Shown here in pieces: positions 14,253 to 21,527 of a stretch of DNA of 64,000 nt. Under the pieces are notes generated by a model, which worked only from the letters and a program-made list of their open reading frames with translations, had not been told where the DNA came from and searched no databases. The first letter of the stretch is position 1; every line of letters begins with the position of its first letter. The DNA comes from Paraburkholderia sp. BL23I1N1 (lineage in GTDB: Bacteria; Pseudomonadota; Gammaproteobacteria; Burkholderiales; Burkholderiaceae), in NCBI RefSeq assembly GCF_003610295.1, contig NZ_RAPV01000003.1, positions 248,001 through 312,000 on the forward strand, in the 5' to 3' direction. A program made the translations under genes and the position numbers.

Positions 14253-16086
14253 ATGTCTGAGAAAAATTTTGGGGAGGATGAAGCCGAATCAGCGCCGCCC
14301 TCGAAAGGCCCTCGGATTCCAGCAGAAGTCGACGGGCTTCAGGTCAATCATTGCAAATCCCCTCAGTGTGTCAATTTCGGATTCCCGGCCAGTCCTAATC
14401 GCCCTTATCGTCGAGCCGGAACGCCACCCGTTCCGGGCGACTATATCGTGGCCAAAACCAGCCATGGCACCGTGCCGGCCATTAAGTGTGCTTTTTGCAA
14501 TGAAAAAATCTCCGATTCGAAGCAATCAAGCAATAGCTGAAGAGTATGCCCGCTTGGGGAATCATCTTAACCGGCAAGTTTCAGAGCCCTCGTGCAAAAC
14601 GGAGGGTTGTTCGATGCATAATATTCCCTTGTCGAAATCGGGAAGCCAGTATATAGCGTTCGGAAAAACAGCGGCCGGCACTCAACGCTATCGTTGTTTG
14701 GAATGCAGAAAGACATTTATAGGAAAGCAGAAATCTATTTCTGGACAACGACGTTCAGAAAAGAATCGTGATGTATTTATTTTGGTTGTTAATCGTGTTC
14801 CGTTGTCACGGATTGTCGAGACAACAACCTTGGCGCCCAAGGCGGTATACGACAAAATCGAATTTATTTGCGACCAGTGTCGCTTGTACTCCGGAAGCCG
14901 CGAGGCGAAACTTTTGACGCCGGATTTCGTTCTGCCGAAGATGTACGTTTCAGTCGACCGCCAATATTATCTGGTTAACTGGTTGAAACGAGACGACCGA
15001 AGGGCGGTGCAGCTTAATGCCATTGCGACGGCGGATTTAAAAAGCGGGTACGTTTTCGGAATGCATCTTAATTTTGATGAGACCGTTATCGCAAGCCAGG
15101 TTGAAGAAGCCTCTGCCAAGGCGGGAGACGCCCATTTGGCACCGCCTTTTCGCCGATACGCGCGCCTTTGGCTTGCTCGCGACTACGACGAGGCCCTGAC
15201 AGACGCGCAGCGCCGCGTTTCGGCCTCCTTCTTCACTGCACCGCCCAACTTTAATGACGCCCTGCTGAACGACATTTCCTCGGAATATGCGGATGCAGAC
15301 GCCCGAACCGATATTGAAGAGTCTGATTTTAAAAATAAGGAACTACAACTCCCTAAGAGTGGCATGCAGGTTCGTGAAATGTACACGATGTACGGCCATT
15401 TCCAATTGGTCGCGCGAATGTTAAGAAATGCCCCGAAGGTCCGTGTATTTATGGACCAGGATTCCGGATTCCGTGCTGCCTTTATGTCAGCCTATCGAGA
15501 CAGAGTAAAAGAGCGCACAGCAGATGGGTTTTTTGTCAAGGTTGCGAAAGATGCCACGGCTTATCAAAAGCAACACGCAGTTGTCGAAGCAAAGCGGCAG
15601 CTAATTCTCTTCATGGCCGAAAATGGCATTACAGATGAGTATTCCGCGCAAGTCGAGATGATGAAGCTGAATGTTAGGGCAGCAACTCCGGTTGGGCGAT
15701 GGGGCGATAAATGGGTCAATCATCCTATGCCGATAGCTTCAGAACCCCGCAAGCAAGTCAGTTGGCAAACCAATTTCGGAGATTACGACGAGAACCACGA
15801 AGCGCGCTTGCTTTTGAAAGCTTCATTGCATGCCGTTGACCGGTTCTTTATGATTACCCGCCGTCGGTTGACTAAGGCAGAGCGGCCGGTAGTAAGCGTT
15901 CGAAGGAATCGAGCCATGTGGTACGGATATGCAGCTTATAACCCTTCCTATCTCGCCAGGGAACTTGAAATTTGCCGGGTTTATTTTAATTATTGTGTCG
16001 TTGGAAAAGACAAGAAAACCCCTGCCATGCGCCTTGGACTGGCGTCCCATCCGGTCGACCCACAGGAAATTCTACATTTTTCTTAA
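14253..16086 (+). pseudogene. Double-zinc-ribbon transposase-like protein, frameshifted at an A6 tract
   Basis: Frame 1 from ATG 14253 encodes zinc ribbon one: NHCKSPQCVNFG and IKCAFCNEK. It fails after A6 at 14503-14508. The rest continues in another frame to TAA 16086 with zinc ribbon two (CKTEGCSMH and YRCLECRKTF). A large domain follows, containing MYVSVDRQYYLVNWLKRDDR, FGMHLNFDET and VRVFMDQDSGFRAAFM, whose aspartates are candidates for a DDE-type active site. Deleting one A gives a single 610-aa protein. It is the only gene of the 2-kb element and so presumably its transposase. No named family is certain. The shift may be a mutation or recoding. Confidence 0.7.
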
Positions 16087-16110
16087 ACAAAAGCCCCTGT
16101 TTGTATAAAA

Positions 16111-16138
16111 AAGGACAGGGATTTGGGTCCCTGTCCTT
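16111..16138. terminator. Terminator of the 2-kb element's gene
   Basis: A perfect 11-bp stem, AAGGACAGGGA / TCCCTGTCCTT, with a 6-nt loop lies 24 bp after the transposase stop and is preceded by an A run. It lies inside the right inverted repeat and so belongs to the element. Confidence 0.75.
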
Positions 16139-16385
16139 GAATCACCTCCGCCCAGTAAGGCCCCTAACAACACGCCAAGTGAGGGGCTGGGGCATTGCCT
16201 GCCGGGGCTTTTTTTGTCGCCGTCATTGCCCAAGATTGCTGAACACAGCACGGCCGAAGCCAAATCTCTTCTACCTTGCGCACCAACCTGACTCGCCCGA
16301 TCGTATCGGCGGAATCCATGCGTCTTGCGGAAGCGCATCGACCGCCGATACCTAAAGTATTCCCGGCGAACGCCGAAAATCAGGC

Positions 16386-16595
16386 ATGGAAAACGACGAC
16401 CGCCTCCGCCCTGGCCACCCTCTATATGAAGAAGCGATGGCCCTCGAAATGACCGTGCGTACACTGCGTCACGCACAGGGCAAGAAGAATCCCGAAGACG
16501 TTCTCTACGCCTCACCGGAATGGGATGTTGTTAGCGAGGAGTTTGTACGCGACCTTTATCGAGCAATGGGTGGCAATCCGGCCGAGCTGCCTTGA
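16386..16595 (+). CDS. Small hypothetical protein, 69 aa
   Basis: ATG 16386 to the stop at 16595. The product is acidic and soluble (MENDDRLRPGHPLYEEAMAL, then a C-terminal region with PEWDVVSEEFVRDLYRAMGG), with composition like a real small protein. No strong ribosome site is seen (AGG four bases upstream). It is the first gene right of the 2-kb element and lies between it and a convergent GST gene. No family recognised. Confidence 0.5.
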   Translation: MENDDRLRPGHPLYEEAMALEMTVRTLRHAQGKKNPEDVLYASPEWDVVSEEFVRDLYRAMGGNPAELP

Positions 16596-16647
16596 TCGAC
16601 CTTGGGTCGCGCTTGTCACTGTAATAATACAAACCGCCCTCAGCCCA

Positions 16648-17355
16648 TCACGACGGCCGCTTCGGAATATCCAATCCCCTCGCCACCGCCGGACGCGCAA
16701 CGAACGCCGCCAGCACTCGCTTCACATTCGGAAAGTCGTCGATCCCAACCAGATCCCCTGCTTCGTAGAAGCCGATCAGATTGCGCACCCACGGGAAAGT
16801 CGCGATATCAGCGATCGAGTACGCATCGCCCAGGATCCAGTTGCGCTGTTCGAGCTGCTGCTCCAGCACCCCAAGCAGCCGTTTCGACTCGGCGATATAG
16901 CGGTCGCGCGGGCGTTTGTCTTCGTATTCCTTGCCGGCGAACTTGTGGAAGAAACCCACCTGGCCGAACATCGGGCCGATGCCGCCCATCTGGAACATCA
17001 CCCACTGGATCGCTTCGTAACGGCCAGCGGCATCCTGCGGAATCAATCTGCCGGCCTTGTCCGCCAGGTAGATCAGAATCGCGCCGGATTCGAACAGCGG
17101 TAGCGGCTTGCCGCCGGGCCCGTTTGGATCGATGATCGCCGGAATCTTGTTGTTCGGATTCAGCGACATAAACTCCGCCGACATCTGATCATTCGTATCG
17201 AAGCGCACGAGGTGCGGCTCGTACGGCAAACCGGTCTCTTCGAGCATGATCGACACCTTCACGCCATTGGGCGTCGGCAGCGAATACAGCTGAATCCGGT
17301 CCGGATGCTCGGCAGGCCATTTCTTCGTGATCGGGAAGGCGGAAAGATCGGTCAT
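16648..17355 (-). CDS. Glutathione S-transferase family protein (YfcG/YghU-like), 235 aa
   Basis: The start at 17355 is preferred; longer frames upstream lack similarity. The N-terminal thioredoxin-fold domain is RIQLYSLPTPNGVKVSIMLE and reads on through NPNNKIPAIIDP, the cis-proline glutathione site, to LFESGAILIYLADK. The C-terminal helical domain includes DAYSIADIATFPWV. The TPNG start of the fold places it with the nu-class GSTs, which act as glutathione-dependent disulfide reductases or peroxidases in the cytoplasm. Length is close to YfcG. It appears to be a single-gene unit. Start choice is moderately certain, since the ribosome site is weak. Confidence 0.85.
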   Translation of the reverse strand: MTDLSAFPITKKWPAEHPDRIQLYSLPTPNGVKVSIMLEETGLPYEPHLVRFDTNDQMSAEFMSLNPNNKIPAIIDPNGPGGKPLPLFESGAILIYLADKAGRLIPQDAAGRYEAIQWVMFQMGGIGPMFGQVGFFHKFAGKEYEDKRPRDRYIAESKRLLGVLEQQLEQRNWILGDAYSIADIATFPWVRNLIGFYEAGDLVGIDDFPNVKRVLAAFVARPAVARGLDIPKRPS

Positions 17356-17569
17356 GGTGACGGTGTAAACCTTGTGCGAGAGCTGCGGCTGGAAATTGGA
17401 ATCGGGACTCCGCGATCGGCCAGGAGACCGAAAAGAAAGACCCGAACGCGCGACCGCCAAATATAAACCGACTCAGCACAACGCGTGCGCGCCCGCCCCG
17501 AAACACCCCACCACGAACATGGTCACTCAACACGCTTCACTATTGCCTACCCGCGGGAAGCCCCAAGGC

Positions 17570-17791
17570 TCACCACAAATCCTTGGTCGCCGTCCCGGCG
17601 CGCAGGTTATACCCTTCGCGCCACAAGGCCGCGCCGACCGTCAGCAGCAAGGTCTTCTGCTCGGCATCGAGTTGCTCCCACGTCGCGGCCAGCCAGGTGG
17701 CAAAACCTGCACAGGTTGACTCGAGATCGACGGGCGCCTTGCCCTCCAGGTACTGCCGTTCGAACATCGAGAGCACTTTTTCGGGTGTCAT
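17570..17791 (-). CDS. Small conserved-type hypothetical protein, 73 aa
   Basis: ATG 17789-17791 has an excellent AGGAGGT nearby. The product (MTPEKVLSMFERQYLEGKAP... then FATWLAATWEQLDAEQKTLL) is helical, soluble and contains one cysteine. The good ribosome site makes it a real gene. The longer frame upstream is rejected. Function is unknown. It lies 214 bp upstream of the GST start on the same strand but has its own leader. Confidence 0.7.
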   Translation of the reverse strand: MTPEKVLSMFERQYLEGKAPVDLESTCAGFATWLAATWEQLDAEQKTLLLTVGAALWREGYNLRAGTATKDLW

Positions 17792-17894
17792 GCGCACCTC
17801 CTCCGGGTTGGATGCGCCAAGTCTAAAGGCGGCGCACGGCGCGCGGAGCGTCCGCGGCGCCGAACCCGGGTTACTCCCAGGCCATAACAAAAAA

Positions 17895-17912
17895 AGGGCG
17901 CCGAAGCGCCCT
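17895..17912. terminator. Bidirectional terminator
   Basis: AGGGCGC-CGAA-GCGCCCT with A7 on one side and CTTTCCCTT on the other, between the 73-aa gene's promoter region and the end of the csbD-like gene. Confidence 0.75.
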
Positions 17913-17940
17913 TTCCCTTCAAGCGGCACCGCGCACCGGA

Positions 17941-18132
17941 TCACGGCGCGTTGCGCTTTGCATTGTCCTTGGCGTCTTCCTTAGCATCGCCATAGGCCTT
18001 TCGCACCTTGCCTGCGCCTTGTTGAAGGTCGCCTTTGAGCTCCTTTCCCGGATTGTTAGTGGCCTTACCGACGGCTTCGTTAATCTTGCCCTTGATCTGC
18101 TCGCCCACGCCCTTCACCTGGTCCTTGTTCAT
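17941..18132 (-). CDS. CsbD-family stress-response protein, 63 aa
   Basis: ATG 18130-18132 has GGAG six bases upstream. The sequence is typical CsbD: MNKDQVKGVGEQIKGKINEA, then GKELKGDLQQGAGKVRKAYG and an alanine/lysine/aspartate tail. CsbD proteins are small, hydrophilic, general-stress-induced proteins of unknown biochemical function. A strong terminator follows. Longer upstream frames are not supported. Confidence 0.9.
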   Translation of the reverse strand: MNKDQVKGVGEQIKGKINEAVGKATNNPGKELKGDLQQGAGKVRKAYGDAKEDAKDNAKRNAP

Positions 18133-18317
18133 ATTCGGCTCCGATTTCTGAAATGCCGACGCGACTTTGCGCCAGTACTCCGATTCAGCAACGGGTGTGC
18201 CCACGCCGGCCGCCCGCGGCCAAACCCGCTTTATCCGATCAAGCCGGTCGCGAAAAATATTTCAAAAGAGCCCTAAAGTCCGGGCGCCGCCTGCCGTAAA
18301 GGTGCCATGGAGGGGCC

Positions 18318-18644
18318 ATGGAACGCACACTCACTACGCTGACGGGATCAACCCACGCGGCGCTGATCGACCAGGACATCGCGCACATCCGGCGCGTGAT
18401 GCGGCCAGCTTTACAAGGCGACCTGGCCGGGCCGATTCTGCCGGCCACCTATTGGCGCACGCGTCTGGACCAATTGCTCGACACGGGCAATCTGTCCCAT
18501 GCGCAACTGTGCGGGGTCGACAGCCTCCTGCTGCAACTCGACGAGTTCGAAGCCAGCGTCCCGCCGGCGTGGAACGAACTGGCCCCGGCAACCGCCGCGC
18601 TACCCCAACCGCCCCACCTCGTAACTGCCTGCCGTCATATCTGA
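18318..18644 (+). CDS. Hypothetical protein, 108 aa
   Basis: ATG 18318 is preceded by GGAGGGG. The product is soluble and leucine/alanine-rich (DIAHIRRVMRPALQGDLAGP ... HAQLCGVDSLLLQLDEFEAS), probably helical. It is followed by a terminator at 18709-18732. No domain recognised. The ribosome site and codon use support a real gene. It is divergent from the csbD-like gene, so the two may share a stress-responsive promoter region. Confidence 0.7.
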   Translation: MERTLTTLTGSTHAALIDQDIAHIRRVMRPALQGDLAGPILPATYWRTRLDQLLDTGNLSHAQLCGVDSLLLQLDEFEASVPPAWNELAPATAALPQPPHLVTACRHI

Positions 18645-18708
18645 CGCGCTGCAAACCTTGACGGCCGGCGCTCTGCGCCGGACAGCCCGATATTTCCCCG
18701 CTAAAAAA

Positions 18709-18732
18709 AGGCCGCGAACCCTGTCGCGGCCT
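18709..18732. terminator. Rho-independent terminator
   Basis: A perfect 9-bp stem, AGGCCGCGA / TCGCGGCCT, with a 6-nt loop preceded by A7, after the 108-aa gene. It reads best on the minus strand (T run) but can serve both. Confidence 0.7.
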
Positions 18733-18915
18733 GAACACGTCGCAACGCAGGGAATTCGCGTCACCCCGCAAGCGTACACGTCCAACTGTGACACCCGCGT
18801 TTAGGCGAAAACGGTCGCTGCATCGCAGGAGATTTTCTACCCTTCGTCCACGAAAATAGGAAAAAGGGACGACATTAGGTCATAATGTCCGCAAAAATTC
18901 CCAGCAAGGACCTCC

Positions 18916-20199
18916 GTGACCCTCGCCGCACCGCTCGATCTGCTCAGACAGGCGCGCGCCCGCTTCACCCAACGCGAAATCGCCGCGCACGTCGGTAAGG
19001 ACATCAAGACGGTGCGCCGCTGGGAAAAAGGCGAAACGCCCTGCCCGTCCATGCTCGAACCGGCCTTGCGCGATCTGCTGCACAGCAGCGGCGCGGCGAA
19101 GGCCGGCGCGGCTACGGGTAGCGCCCAGTTCCGTTTTATCGATCTGTTCGCCGGCATCGGCGGCATTCGCATGGGTTTCGAGGCGCACGGCGGCGACTGC
19201 GTCTTCACAAGCGAGTGGAACGATTTCTCCACCAAGACCTATCGCGAGAACTACCCGGCTGACCGTGAACACGCGCTGATCGGCGACATCGTTTCGTTCC
19301 CCGCCGAAGAAGTGCCGAGCCACGACGTGCTGCTCGGCGGCTTTCCGTGTCAGCCGTTCTCGATCGCCGGCGTCAGCAAGAAGAACGCGCTGGGCCGTCC
19401 ACACGGATTCGAGTGCACGACGCAAGGCACGCTGTTTTTCGACGTCGCGCGTATCATCGCGGCCAAGCGCCCCGCTGCGTTCCTGCTGGAGAACGTGAAG
19501 AATCTGCTTTCGCACGACAAAGGCCGTACCTTCGACGTGATCCTGCAGACCTTGCGCGACGAACTCGGCTACGAAGTGCACTACCGCGTGGTTGACGGCC
19601 AGCATTTCACGCCGCAGCACCGGGAGCGCATCATCATCGTCGGCTTTCGCGGCAAGACGGCGTTCTCCTGGGACGACCTGCGTCTGCCGGAAAGCGGCCC
19701 GCGCCTCGGTTCGATCCTGCATCGCACCGACGGCAGCGAACCGGTGCTGCCGTGGGACCACGATCGCTTCTTCGACCACACCGGCAAACGCGTAGAACCG
19801 AAGTACACGCTCACGCCGAATCTCTGGACCTATCTGCAAAACTACGCGGCGAAGCATCGCGCGGCGGGGAACGGCTTTGGCTTCGGCATGGCTTATCCCG
19901 ACAGCGTCACGCGCACGCTCTCCGCGCGTTATCACAAGGACGGCTCGGAAATTCTGGTCTATCAGGGCGAGCAATTGCGGCCGCGGCGCCTCACGCCGCG
20001 CGAATGCGCAAGACTGATGGGCTTTCCCGACACCTTCAGGATTCCGGTGAGCGACACGCAGGCTTACCGGCAATTCGGCAACAGCGTCGTCATGCCGGTG
20101 ATGCGGGAAGTCGCGCGCATCATGCTGCCGCATGTGCAAACCCTGCTTGCCGAGGAGACGCACAATGGTTCGAAGCAAGCCCTTTCGCTCTATTCCTGA
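18916..20199 (+). CDS. dcm: DNA (cytosine-5) methyltransferase, Dcm type, 427 aa
   Basis: GTG start with AAGGA upstream. An N-terminal helix-turn-helix-like segment ([20 protein letters not shown]) precedes the catalytic domain. Motif I is [20 protein letters not shown], motif IV is the catalytic PCQ in [12 protein letters not shown], motif VI is ENVKN, motif VIII lies around [11 protein letters not shown], and motif X is [10 protein letters not shown]. The vsr gene directly downstream and the CCWGG cluster between them point to CCWGG (CmCWGG) specificity as in E. coli Dcm. No restriction endonuclease is adjacent, so it is likely a solitary methylase. The N-terminal helix-turn-helix may autoregulate transcription. 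Confidence 0.9.
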   Translation: MTLAAPLDLLRQARARFTQREIAAHVGKDIKTVRRWEKGETPCPSMLEPALRDLLHSSGAAKAGAATGSAQFRFIDLFAGIGGIRMGFEAHGGDCVFTSEWNDFSTKTYRENYPADREHALIGDIVSFPAEEVPSHDVLLGGFPCQPFSIAGVSKKNALGRPHGFECTTQGTLFFDVARIIAAKRPAAFLLENVKNLLSHDKGRTFDVILQTLRDELGYEVHYRVVDGQHFTPQHRERIIIVGFRGKTAFSWDDLRLPESGPRLGSILHRTDGSEPVLPWDHDRFFDHTGKRVEPKYTLTPNLWTYLQNYAAKHRAAGNGFGFGMAYPDSVTRTLSARYHKDGSEILVYQGEQLRPRRLTPRECARLMGFPDTFRIPVSDTQAYRQFGNSVVMPVMREVARIMLPHVQTLLAEETHNGSKQALSLYS

Positions 20200-20225
20200 G
20201 CAGCCTGATCCGCTAGCCGGGTTGC

Positions 20226-20248
20226 CCAGGTTATCCTGGTTGTCCAGG
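20226..20248. repeat. Three CCWGG sites at exact 9-bp spacing between dcm and vsr
   Basis: CCAGG (20226-20230), CCTGG (20235-20239) and CCAGG (20244-20248) are each followed by TT, giving three 9-bp units. They lie 27 bp after the dcm stop and 18 bp before the vsr start, where methylation could affect vsr expression. Confidence 0.9.
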
Positions 20249-20265
20249 TTACCCGGACGCTAAAG

Positions 20266-20712
20266 ATGGTCGATATCGTCGACAGCGCAACGCGCAGCCG
20301 GATGATGTCCGGCATTCGCGGCCGCAATACGAAGCCGGAGATTCTGATCCGCAGCCTGCTGCATCGGCAGGGCTTTCGTTTCCGTCTGGACGCGCGCGAC
20401 CTGCCGGGCCGCCCGGACATCGTGCTGCCGCGCTATCGCGCTGTCGTACTGGTACACGGCTGCTTCTGGCACGGTCACGACTGTCATCTTTTCAAATGGC
20501 CACAAACGCGGCCGGAGTTCTGGCGCGACAAGATCGGCCGCAATCGCAGCAACGACGACAAGGTTCAGGCGGCCTTGCTCGCGAGCGGCTGGCGCGTTGG
20601 CGTGGTATGGGAATGCGCTTTGCGCGGAGCGAATCGCGATATCGAGGGTGTGTTGCAGCGACTTGTCGAATGGTTGAAGAGCGACGCGCTGCGCTTCGAG
20701 GAACGCGGCTGA
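20266..20712 (+). CDS. vsr: Very short patch repair endonuclease Vsr, 148 aa
   Basis: Family motifs in order are SRMMSGIRGRNTKPE, GRPDIVLPRYRAVVLVHGCF with the catalytic aspartate, and CFWHGHDCHLFKWP with metal and zinc ligands. Vsr nicks 5' of the T in T:G mismatches that arise by deamination of methyl-cytosine in CCWGG sites. It works with Dcm, and the two genes are adjacent as in many genomes. The 66-bp gap holds three CCWGG sites. Length and motifs are complete. Confidence 0.93.
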   Translation: MVDIVDSATRSRMMSGIRGRNTKPEILIRSLLHRQGFRFRLDARDLPGRPDIVLPRYRAVVLVHGCFWHGHDCHLFKWPQTRPEFWRDKIGRNRSNDDKVQAALLASGWRVGVVWECALRGANRDIEGVLQRLVEWLKSDALRFEERG

Positions 20713-20919
20713 AAGCTGCTTGTAGCCTGTCCGGTTCGAACGAATCCCGAAGTCGCTGGTGATACACTCGATTGGCTAGCTCCGGGTATTTTTCGCGTGC
20801 TGACCTGGCAGAAATCGGGCAGTTAACCGGCAACAATCCGCCAACAACTCAATGGCAAGCCGGCAGCAAAAAAAGCACGCCCCGACCATCCCAGAACCGC
20901 TCAAGAAGGGAGGTACACA

Positions 20920-21423
20920 ATGGCTGATTTCCGTCTCTGGTCCGACGATTTCCCCACCAACGGCTTTATGCCGAAAGCCCACGAGTATCACGACAAGGCC
21001 TTCGGCGTAGACGGCGAGAACATCTCGCCCGCGTTGCAGTGGGACGCGCCGCCGGCCGACACCCAAAGCTTCGCACTCACCGTTCACGATCCCGACGCGC
21101 CCACCGGCAGCGGCTTCTGGCACTGGGTTGTCGTCAACATTCCGGCTGACGCCCGCTCATTGCCGCGCAACGCCGGCAAGGCCGACGGTTCGCTGCTGCC
21201 GCAAGGCGCACTGCAGGTGCGCAACGACTACGGCACGGTCGGCTTCGGCGGCGCGGCGCCGCCGCGTGGCGACCGGACGCATCGCTACATCTTCCGCCTG
21301 CATGCGCTGAAGGTGCCGCATCTGCCGATCAATGCGGAGACCACCAATGCGGTGGCGCGTTTCATGACGCATCTGAACGAACTCGACTCGACCACTCACA
21401 CCGGTCTCTACGAACTCAAATAA
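20920..21423 (+). CDS. YbhB/YbcL-family (PEBP-like) protein, 167 aa
   Basis: GGGAGG precedes the ATG. The fold signature includes ENISPALQWDAPP, the DPDAPTGSGFWHWVV anion-pocket motif and the late GDRTHRYIFRLHALK. These bacterial relatives of phosphatidylethanolamine-binding protein / Raf kinase inhibitor have no settled function. No signal peptide, so cytoplasmic. It stands 207 bp after vsr with its own leader and is followed by the DHA2 transporter gene. Confidence 0.9.
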   Translation: MADFRLWSDDFPTNGFMPKAHEYHDKAFGVDGENISPALQWDAPPADTQSFALTVHDPDAPTGSGFWHWVVVNIPADARSLPRNAGKADGSLLPQGALQVRNDYGTVGFGGAAPPRGDRTHRYIFRLHALKVPHLPINAETTNAVARFMTHLNELDSTTHTGLYELK

Positions 21424-21527
21424 CACGTGAAACACGCGGTTCATCGCAAGATCGCAGAGCCGATGAGCCGCTCCACTTCCAATCCACAAGAACGATGCAC
21501 GCACAACCATCGCGCAAGGACAATTCA

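Larger units (their letters stand above)
14172..16190 (+). mobile_element. Unclassified IS1-like insertion element, 2019 bp
   Basis: The two ends carry a perfect 25-bp inverted repeat: 14172-14196, beginning CCAGCCCCTCACTTGGCG, and 16166-16190. They are flanked by a 10-bp direct repeat GGCATTGCCT (14162-14171 and 16191-16200). Inside is one gene (14253-16086) with two tandem zinc ribbons of the IS1 InsA type, then its own terminator. Target duplications of 8-10 bp and an N-terminal zinc ribbon are features of IS1 and IS1595 families. Neither family normally has a 600-aa single product or an element this long. The DNA is visibly more A+T-rich than its surroundings, suggesting a foreign source. 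Confidence 0.85.
14147..16215 (+). terminator. tRNA-Arg terminator hairpin interrupted by an insertion
   Basis: The left part AAAAAAGCCCCG (14147-14158) and the right part CGGGGCTTTTTTT (16203-16215) are complementary. Joined at the duplicated GGCATTGCCT, they form a near-perfect palindromic terminator with the inner pairing CAGGCA / TGCCTG. The element therefore sits exactly in the loop of the hairpin. The left half alone cannot terminate, so transcription from tRNA-Arg should read into the element. Confidence 0.8.

Noticed and set aside
14500..14512. IS1-style programmed -1 frameshift in the 2-kb element's gene
   Set aside because: The change needed is +1 (or -2), not -1, and the codon phase does not give an X-XXY-YYZ slippery heptamer. 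Mutation or other recoding is left open.
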